DNA from: Varroa destructor
Taxonomy: Eukaryota; Arthropoda; Arachnida; Mesostigmata; Varroidae
NCBI RefSeq assembly: GCF_002443255.2
Contig: NW_019211455.1
Coordinates: forward strand, 12,504,320 to 12,568,319
Reading direction: 5' to 3'
DNA length: 64,000 bases
Numbering within the stretch: the first letter of the stretch is position 1; every line of letters begins with the position of its first letter. Below the pieces are notes generated by a model. The model was not told the DNA's origin. It made no database searches and worked only from the letters and a program-made list of their open reading frames with translations. The position numbers were made by a program, and so were the translations under genes. Shown here piece after piece: positions 52,001-63,200 of the stretch.

Positions 52001-55000
52001 TGCGACTTTTATTTTAAGGGTAAGTTGACTGATTGATCGATTATCCTACAATTTACTCGCAGCAATACGTATTACGTGGGATTAGGTGAAGTTACTAGCA
52101 AAAAAATCAGACCATTGTTAAACTGTATAAGGTTTCCGAAATTGCCGTGCCTCTCCATGATGTTAACTCCGTTTTACACAAAAAGCTATGACGGTATGTA
52201 CTTTTAGGAATGAATTATACCGTGCATCGATAAGTTTACTACCCCAACACCAGCTCTATCAGGTTCAGTTTGAAACGCTTGACTGAAACAACTTGAAAGC
52301 TAGTTTTCCTATATTCGAATAAGTTCTCAGGATTCTTTACATTCGTAATGAAGTAAGGTCAAAAGACCACTCAACATACCACCGAGTAGGACCCTTCTTT
52401 TAAGACACTTTGGAGGATAATCAAGATCAAAGAGTACAGGTCAACTGCCGATTGCGACGAGCTAGAAATAGAACTAAAAACAAGGTCAGCGTGGCAAATG
52501 GTGCCATTGCTTAAGGGAAAGTATAAGCAGAATTAGAGGCACCTAAGGTCGCAGTTTAAGGAGGGAAAGCTTTCGCACAGAAGTCAGGTAAAATTGAGAT
52601 AGCCAACGAGAAAAACTTAGATTTTGACCAAGCGAATCAATCCAGACCTCAGCAAGCATAGTTAGCCTTTAGCAGGCTCACTTATTCCTTCTTAAATGAC
52701 GAAGGCCCAATAAGGCTTGGCTACTAAGAATTCCTAGATGCTGTTTACTTGTAACTGATCAAAATATACCAAGGCGTACATTTTTATCCATCTCACAATA
52801 TGCGCATTCTGATTATGAACTAATCTATTCATTGGGTCGTCTCAATATTTCTGCTTTAGTCGGAACCCACATTAAATAGGTGCCCATATGCCAGTCCATT
52901 CGCATCGCTTGTTGTAAATGTACCCTTCTTAGGACAAAATATCGTCCTATTCTAGCTCAGTTATTTCATCCGCTAGATTTTACACACACACACACACACA
53001 CTGTCTATATAATCGCGCTGGACTGAGGACTATCAGTGCTTACATTTTCAGTACAGAGAGGGTTTGCTTGTTGTGCCATCTGAATAAATTACGGCTGGAT
53101 CGCTCATGCTCTAATTGAATCTGACTAAGCCCTGTTGAATTTGTCCTTGAGCTTAAATCCCTATAGTCCTATAGTTTGATACTATTTGCCGATCGGTTTC
53201 CAGAATGTACGCTGGTGTCTTTTTATCGCGGCCTTCATGTTACCAACAACGTTTTGCTTATATCTTCGTTTCCACTGTCTAGACCAATTTGCTTACCCGG
53301 GCAATTTTGCCCTGTCCGTACCCTCAGTGTGGAACAAGCTCGCTCGCTCACTCCCGCCTACCCATGTACCACACCTTTGACCTCGAATCTGACTTGTTCA
53401 GAAGTTCTTTTTACCCTGCAGAGGTGCTTGTTTAACCTTAAGCACACATCAAAATCTAAAATTGACCCCCCCCCCCCCCCGCCCCCGAACGCGAATCTCG
53501 TCGAGCTACTTGCAAAGTGTTGTCAGTCGAGTGTCATACTCAGCAACTAGCTTTGTCGACCTTGTCATTGCAGATTATTTAGACAGAGGATACTGGTAAT
53601 ACTGACCTAACCTCCAAAATGCGGCGTGTGAGAAATTGTACTAGAAGAGCATGAACAAGTGAGCTCGCCTGTCTTGGACCAACGGTTATTATAACAAAGT
53701 TTGACATCAGCCGCAGTTCGCAATAAACGCCTTAGTAACTGTAGCTATAGTAAATAATTGAATGTATACATTAAGAAATTTTCTAGCAAAATGTGTTTTC
53801 TAGCCTCTTTGCTCTCTAGCTTCGTTGAACACCACTAGACGATTGTCACACATCAACACTACGAAAGATGAAAAAGAACTGCAGGTAGCAAGAAGTAGGC
53901 TTTCCCTGAAAATTACTTTTACTTTTTTGGCCACGAAGATGCACTTACATGAGGCAAGTTCAATACTGCACACTTGCGAGTCCATGGGGTACCGGTACAG
54001 ATCCATCATACAGGAGAACCGTAGCTTTAACCTGCAACAGGTTAAACGAAAACGAACAAAAGAAATAATGTGTACATGACTCCTTTAGTGACTAAAAGTC
54101 TTGCAATTTAGGTAAGAATCCTTCCTGGTGTTTTGTGGCATGTACGATTAGCACTATCAATCTGGCCCACCCCCGCAGTGAACTTACTGTATCCTATTGT
54201 AAATCGTAGCACAGAGACCTCAGGTCCTCGAATTTAAAGTATATACATATTGTACATTTAAATTACGCATCTGAGTGGTTTATAATAGTCCTTTAGATTT
54301 ATTCTTATATTATATATCTTTAAAATTGTTCGTTGGAGATGGTTCCTAATATCATAACTAGTGCTTACGATCTTTTATACGCTAATTCATTGGTTCTTTT
54401 TTATCTAGTTGGTCGCAGGTTACATCATAAACTGCAGCTTTTGCTTTCAAGTTGAGCATACAAGCCAGGGTGTGATAACTTATCCTTAAGTCGACTCCGA
54501 TTCGTATCCATGGCTGAGCTGTTTGTTAGCTTGAAAATTAGGTGGTCGGCTGGACTAGGCAAGATCCAATTTTACAGCAAGCTTTGAAACGGCAACATTT
54601 GAGAAAAGAATAGTATCTGAACTTGTTTGTTGAATGTGTTTCTTTTCTAGTTGCCACGCCAAATATCTACAACACGATTTGTATAAGTACCATATGCCAT
54701 AAAGGTCAGTATAGAGATCTTCTATAGATATGCTTCATGTGACGGCACGTACGTACGCACTTGGCCCGTTAGTGGTGAAGTGTTACCATCCACGTGCAGT
54801 CTCATCCTGATATTCAAAGACCATATAGTCGAGTGTAGAGCACATTGCATCACACAAAAATCAGGACAGTGTTTCTTCATTTCTCTTCCATTTCAGCTTC
54901 ACCCTTCCTGCGGTGTATGATGTCCAATGTCCCCTTGCCCCTTCGGCAAAAACGATCGAACCGACGTTGACATCCAACGTCCCAATACTAGTAAACTACC

Positions 55001-58000
55001 TAACAGATACAGAAAAATAGATATCAAATTTTGCGCTAGAAATGGCTCGAATGGCTCAAACAAGCCCTAATTCTTTTTCTAACAGTCTACCCTCGCTAAT
55101 TCACTCCCCAGCAGGTGGGTGTTGCTCCGCCTTGTCTTACGATTCGCAGACGCCACCCCTCATAATCTGGACACTCCGTTGACCATTTGAAAGATACGTG
55201 AGTGTATAAGTCTGCCAGTATATGTTCATATACGAGTACGTATATATGGTCCAACGGAGTTTCTCTGACCGACACATGGCGAATGCGTTTATACCAGTAA
55301 TATTAAGGAGACACAACGAATACAAATGGGCAGTCAGCCACGGCAACGCTATAATGACATCCCATGGCTATGGTGGCTTTGGGATATACGGGCATAGGAC
55401 TTAGACGAGGCCGCCCGACAGACAGAACAGTTTGCCATTATGCACTAGGGCGCCAATAACAAAAGCAAACAAAAGGACAGTACACGACGCCGACGGCCTG
55501 AAAGGCCAATAGTCGACCGTCAAGTAGGCCCTACGTTCCTGCCGCCACTTCGATCCGTCAACCTTATTTGGTCGATTTTATATGAATTAATCACACTAAG
55601 CGCCATGGCCTTTCACTGTAGCCTCGTTTGACTCCGAATACCGGGGACCGTCGCTCACAATCCTGTTACACACTACGAAATGTAGCGTCTTGCTGCGAGG
55701 CATAGACACCGAAAAAGGAGAGAAAAAATGTGCCTAACCCAGGCCTGAAACAAACAAATTAGCCGTCTGTGGTAAATGGCGAAATGTCGGCGGACCCGAC
55801 GATAGGGTATAAAGGAATACTCTATAAGCTCCTTATCGCCATAATAGGATAGTACGTAGAGCTGAAGACTAAGCCTTGTCGAGGCCTGTTTCTTCCTTCC
55901 GCTAAACAATAGAAGAACGTTTATTGCGTGTCGACTGTCGCGTCTTTCTCAATTTCTCACTATTATCTGTTTTCCTCTCCCTTTTTTCGTCGTGACGATA
56001 CACGAAATACGAAGATAAACAGGGCAACGATAAGGGGCGCGCTACAACGGCAGATATCTTTCTTTAGTGCTGACTGTGACGATGTTAGATGTCTTTTGCC
56101 CCTATGTGCGATTCTATCCTTGTTAATGAACTAAGCTTTTATCCTTTGGCTAGTCGGATCTGTAGACGAAGTCCTTCGAGGAGGCACTGAGTTGCCGAAT
56201 CCTGTTAGCGAAGCGGAAAATTCGTTTTTGAAAAAACAAAAAAGCTTAGAGCCTTAGGATTGACGGGTAGGTGTTAGACACTGGTTACGGTTGACGTGAG
56301 CAGAATATATATTCCATTCGCTTTGCTTTTCGTGTAGAGATTTTGTATGCATCTACTTGTAATTTGTTTCATGTATATTCACGCACCGTTCAAGACTTTT
56401 TGGGCAGCAGGCTCATTATGTAGTACCTGGATGTATATATATATATATAAGGGTAGACAATGCTTGTTGAAGATGAGTTTAATCTGACTAGGACAATAGG
56501 CGATTCTGGCTATTTGTAGATGGCGCTGACGCTTGCAAAATTATTTGCATGATTAGATGCCGTGGCCATCAGGAACGAGGTGAGCTGGCGGGGCCTACTT
56601 ATATTTGTCGGCATACCGCTGTCTGTTATTCAAAGATCAGTCGAGAGGTGATCTATGAACTATCTGTTATTTTTAGGATCAGTATGGATCAAAACATACA
56701 TATATGAATGATTCGTAAGATGAAAGGTGTCTTCAGTTTTCATACACATGGCATCGCCTGCTATGGCCGCTTCTCTGTCTTTATTTCTATTTAAATAACT
56801 ATTTTTCTAACATGGATCAAAGTGATCAAACCAGCGCCATTAGCTTGAATTTATACCAGTTTTAACTATATTGTCTAACTCTTTTATAGTGTAATTAGTT
56901 ATCAATATATTATGTATAGTATGAATCTTTCTTATTCGATGTGATGTAGTCCGATAGTGATCACATTAAGCCTTTTCATTAAAAGGGACAATTTGCTAAA
57001 ATAACTTCCTTGCGAAAAAAAATTACTTCCTCGAAGAAGATACTAGCGTAGCTACTGATGTGATTATTTAGAAGACGGTATAAGGACGATTTAGTTAAAA
57101 CATTAATTCATTTAAGACAGGATCTATATGAATGGATAGGATGAATATGGGGTTTTATGTTGCTTGGGTCTATGACCATGTCACTGTCACAATAAGTACA
57201 ATTATATCGATTTTAACAAACAATTAGAGTAAACGGTGACGCATCAGACGTTGTTGAGGTTGAGGTTGAGGTTGAGGTACACTAATAAAGTTTTAATAAT
57301 AGATAAAGTTTAACAAATACCTATTCGACAAATGAAACACACCCTCACAATGCGTCCTCGAAGAATTCCAGAGTTCCTTTCTCATAAAGTTTCTCCAAGG
57401 AGCTCTCACATCGGAATATAATGATACTGCATTGTTCGTCATATGGCTGTGATGCAGGAAAATATTAACTGAGTAAAAAATAAGATTTTTAAAAGTGGGC
57501 TACAGGAACTTCGAACGCGCAGGTGCTTTATATTTTGGGAAGGATTAATGGCAAGATGCCTAGCTAAGTACATCAGTCTTGATCTCTAAGCGGTCGAATG
57601 CTACGATGATGATGATGATGGTGCAAATGTTATTTCAAGGTGCGAAATGCCCCGACTAGCTATGAACTTAAACAAAGTACCCTCTATTCGAAGCTGTATT
57701 TGAGATATCACTTGGCAGTAGTAAGGAAGCGTTCATACAGACGAAAACGACAATTGGTGCCTAACTCGCGATCTACAAATGGAAAAAATATTCTATTTCC
57801 CTTATCCAAATGAATACACACACAGTTCGTATGCTAAGCCGAAAGTAGCTCGAACATGCCGGGCTCGATATCTACGTTTAAGCTTAAGACAAAGAGTAAT
57901 TGCTTGAAGATGAAAGAGGGCGGTTCAGTTTGCTGTGGAGTTAAAAGCTTCTGCGACCTAGAAAAGATTGTGGTACTATCTGCCACGTTTGCTATACGAT

Positions 58001-60187
58001 TATTTTCTTTGTCATGTAGAATAAAACAGTTTACGTCTGTAAAAAGCTAGCATGTTCCGTTAGGTTTTTCCGTATCGTTCCATAAAATTGCAGAATATCT
58101 ATTCGTCACATTAGTCGTTTTATTCGGTTCAAGGTACAGCGTACGCGGCATAATGTACCCGTACTTATCTAATTTGAACTGGGTCGTCTATATATAATGC
58201 TGCTATATATATATATATATACGGAAGGGGCTCGTTACTATAGTACGAATGATGAATTGGACCTAGCTCAAGTCGACACGTCAGGCGAGCTTTCTTTAAT
58301 AATAGGTGCGGATAAACAAACTTTCCAGGGATAGTTGAACCGTTTACTGGAAGGCAGCTTACTATAAGCTTGTTTCGTGTGCTTGTCACGCGACGACATA
58401 GCTACAGAAGGGTTCGACGCAAATACTACCAGACTTAAACTTGTTTTCACCGCTTCACGGATACGTAGAAAGTGAAAGTTTAGGAGAAGTTCTAGTGGAT
58501 TTGGCTGAGGTTGTTGTCTCTGAGGACCAACTTTCGAAATAGGGAAGTCTCTTTGTCGTAGTAGTAAGCAAGTTCTATCAACAACATGATAAAAGTGTAT
58601 GATTTTTTTTAGCACCTGCATATTACCTGTATATTCATATGTATTTTACGTACTTATAAAGTGAAAGGCTATTTGTGTGCATCCGAAAAGATAGAAACCA
58701 CGTGTTCTAACTACAAGGAGTTATTATAGAGTTAGTTTTGCAAATACAGCTCAAGTACTGGGCTTCGCATATGAACAGCTTTCATTCTTCAAAGCAACAC
58801 ACTTGTCGATATGATCAAGATTTCTACTATCTTCATCGATTCGGTCTGACATGGACATACAACGCACTTATACAGCCATATTCTACAGACTGGCAGAATC
58901 GCGGGAAAAAGTTATATTATGCATTATTAAAAACGTTTTCCCTCCATCATTACAAATAGGATTTCTGTCCCTCACGCCCGCTCATTTCTGTGAAAAGAGC
59001 TCGGTAACGAGCCACGGACGACTCATCAACCGCGATCTAACGTAAACAAGTTTCAAGGCTGCGTTTTTCGCAAGCATTTTTAGAACCAATCAATATACAG
59101 TAAACAACAACAGAATTGGGTGTATATTTTGCCAACGGGCAGCCTTCTGGCTTAATCAAGAAGTGATAACTGCTACTGCCTACGGAATATAATAACTAAT
59201 TCAATAAAGCTAGCTATAAATAGAACCAGACTGGGCTAAACAACGGATTAGAAAAATTATTTTGAGGCTTCTGCTACGTAGATCTCAGTTGTTGCTAGGG
59301 CATTTTAGGCGAAATTAATCAAGTAAATCTAATGTGCAGAAATGTATTGTTAGAAGCATCGAATTTGCGATAGTCTGCTGCGCTATTACTTTTTTCTGAA
59401 GGTTTGTTTTTTTTTTTTGAATTTAACATATACATAAATATATTTGTCGTTAAATCAACTTAAAAATTGTCGTCGTTGAACTCCCTCTTCGCAAGGCTCC
59501 GTAGTGTGAAAGACAAAAACGTTATTGTTGATCTAGGTACAGGCGCCGCTGTCAGAAGACATTAAGAGTAATATGACTTGGCATTGGAAAGAATTACGTC
59601 GTAGCCACAAAATCGATTCTCGCACATCTAATGGCCTGTAAGTTCATATATCCGGCTTCAGTCTCTCCCAACAGTTCAAGTTGGACTTCCCGGGGAAGCG
59701 CCTGCACTACGTCATAAAGGCGACTTGTATAGGTGATGCCCTGTTCAAATACATATATAACTTGTTGGGTTTGACAGATAACTTAAACAGATAGTTAGGT
59801 TCCAAGAAATCCGTTGTATAGGTAGTGCAGAAACCGTTCGTGCATAAGGCTAGAGATATAAAGGACAAAAAAAGAAGAACAAGATGTTTGAGTGCTCGAA
59901 TTGATTAGTTAGGATACCCGTTATTGTAAAGTGATTGTTATCTAGTAATATGCAATATATTAGTTAGTGCGTTATATATGACAAAGCTAAAATACATTAT
60001 TGTACAGTAGAAAAATATTGCACTTAATTGTCACTGTTAACTAGAAGGTTAGGGTTACTTTCAATGTGAGAAGCTTCGTGTACGATCTACTCTATGGTGA
60101 TAGCGTAAAAACTTAAGAAAACTCTTCAGCAAAGAAACAGGATAATATCTAAGTAACCTTAGCCACCGTTCTTCATGTGCGAATTGA

Positions 60188-60227
<40 letters not shown>

Positions 60228-63200
60228 AGATCTTTTTTGGACGATATGGGCGTTGTTTTCTTGCCTTCTTTATATACAGACATTATATGGGCGTGCTTTT
60301 AGCATCGTGGTATGAGAGTCGTTTTTTTCGCGTCTAGAATGACCCAACTTATATAACCAAGCTCACGACAGCAAGGATTAGCTTGTTTTTTTCCGTTGCC
60401 TATGGCTGAATCGACCAATTTCGTTTTGCTGGAACTTCTTAGTGCCACTATGTCTGTAAAGGCCAAACTGCCTGCAAACGTCAATATAATTTTTGCATAT
60501 TGATCCTACCCAGTTATATACTGACCAGTCTTTTGAACAAACGGCTACGATATTATTTCCGTGCGACGAACTAGCTAAGCAGTCAACATTGCTTTCGGTC
60601 AGGCTTCGTTAAGCTTGCTCATCAAACGTATGAATCTGAATGTGGCAATTGGCCTATATATTTATGCTTAGAAGATATCGTTAAGCTATAAACTACAAAC
60701 CTCAAAAGCACACATAAATATTCTATAAAAACAGGACTAATTGAGAAGCACGTATTCCTAATAACGTAGTTGTTTTGTAACATGTACTTATCAGTATTAT
60801 CTTATGAAAAATCAACGTCTCTGTGCTCTAAATGGCAGTCCTAGCTGGTCGTTAATTATATGACATTGGTGTGATTGCGCCATACGACTCCGTGTGGGGG
60901 CATCGTGTTAAACTGCTAACAGGGCAACGAACGCCATTCATTGAAAACAATAGAAACATATACGACTATGATGTACAAAGTCATTTTCACCCCACATTCA
61001 ATAGACATTTCTTCTAAAAGCATCATCGGCGCATGTTTATAATTGAAGCCATTATTCTGCAAAGAACATCTGGAGAGCACTTGTACAATCTGAAGCTGCT
61101 TGATACCGTCAGAGACAGACCGAGGTAAGGAAGCACCTGTATGCGATTTTAGACGTGTGCGCGGTGTTTGTACGATCGACCCCCCACACGTAAATCACTA
61201 TTGCGGTTCTATCATGGAGAGCGCATAGTTTGCTGCTTAAATTTTCCTATTTAATATTGAGATACTAATCTATAATGAGCAAGTTATTTTATAGGAATGA
61301 GTTCTTAGATAGATTATAATTTTTCTGAGCGCGTTTTTTAATCTGTTTTCGACTTCGATCAGAAAAATGAGGCGTTCATGCTAGATAAACTTAATGCACT
61401 TATGTTACATTGACAATTTTGTTCATAATAATGTCGATTTTTTAAATAATAATACCTACCTATGAAAAGAAATAAATATCCTATTGCTGAAAGGCATCTG
61501 TGCGTGTAAGTTAATCCGTTGTTACCCCATTCTTTGTCTAACAATAATATGCTTACGGAATTCCTCAGATGGCAGCTGCATTGTCCGAAGCCCACACGAA
61601 AAAGTAAGGCCCAACTCTATTAAAATCCTTTCAAATAAAATTGATGAGCTTTTCCTTTGTTAACATATCTTGTAGTGCTCGATACGATGGTTAATGCTTT
61701 AGCTATTGCATTACTAGTTCTATTTTGAATTTTTTGAGTAGGCCCCATGAAATCGTACTCAGGAAACCATGTGTCTATATGGCGTCTTTCCTGCTTCCAA
61801 TGTGATTTGTTCATGTGTTCCAATAGAAGATATGTACAATGAGAGAGACCACTATACGCTGTGGTTTATTGACCCAAAAAATATAATAAAAAATAACTAA
61901 AAATGGGTTCCGAGAGATAGCAGGAAGGCTTGCAACGAGACGATCAATGGATCACCATCGTAACATCAAATTGTATCGATAACGTATTGATTGTCATTGC
62001 TTGTAAGCACAAATCCGCCTTAAGGACAAGAGATTTGCAGGCTTTGGTTTTACCCATGCACATGCAGACCAAAGACGGAACGATCTGTATAGGGTAGCAA
62101 ACGAAGCTATTTGAGCTTGTTTACTTGACTATGCTAACAGAGACGATCCTTTTCGTATTTTGGTGTACAGGCGCCACGTCCACAAGAGAACATGTACCAT
62201 TTGATCGTAATTGAAAGGATCAGCTGCATCATACCAATGTACGCCTTAATTGTAATTAAAGATGCCAAAAATCAAAACGTATGTGGAGTTAACAAACGTA
62301 CCCGTAATACGATGTTAGGAATCAAGGTTTTCGTACGCTGCGTTTTCTTTTACAAATAACCCCATTCTTTCTGCCGAACGAAACATGCGATATACGAAAG
62401 ACTGATTGCTAACATTTTGTTAGCGATATTTTTTAAGAAACATCAATGCTAATAGATTGCACTTTAATTTAATATTCAAGAGAGTTTCCATACTTTCTAC
62501 TGGCATGGTAGTTTTAATAAATTATTAGTGTTTACAAGTAAGATCGATCAGCATTTGTACATTGTCTGTCTAATCGTTGCGATGTTTATATAAAGACCTG
62601 GCTCAGGGGGTCAGACCAGTTAAAAGCTTCCAAGATTGTACAGTATCAGGATAGAGAAAGAACTCTTTGGGACATCTCTATAGGGCAATACCTGAAGGCT
62701 TATATCCAGCCGTCATTCATGGCGTCGAGCAGTTTGAGCAAATAGAGAATGCCTTGGCAGGTCGTGATAGCACTCATTTCGTGCTTTAGACGTTAGCTTT
62801 ACTTACGCTAAAGGATCTTCCACACCAGATTTCTTTCTACCCGTAAAGGATGTTTGATGGCAGTTCCAGCATTATCTTCACGATGCATTCGATGGACTCC
62901 TTTGAAAACCAGACATAACTAGTTCTATGTTCATCATGTACCCGGCTCTAACTCTTCTATACCAATGCAGTTGACCGGTGCATGCTACAACCAGCATAGG
63001 GGAAGCGTATATTCTCCGGTTAATCCGTAAAACGCTTAGTTCTCTCCTCCGCTAGTCCCATGTTCGATGATCCGGCCCCTGGGGAAAAACTGGGCTTGAC
63101 TTCGAGTAAGCTACGAAGGTAAAAATTGGTCCGCTTTGCCCTTCGCAGGAACCCAAGACTAAAAGGTATCCTTGGCGATCCAATACAATATTTCGTCGTC

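Noticed and set aside
59540..59575. DLGTGAAV peptide resembling a retroelement protease DTGA motif
   Set aside because: The match is a single short motif with an extra residue and no collinear RT or gag sequence nearby.
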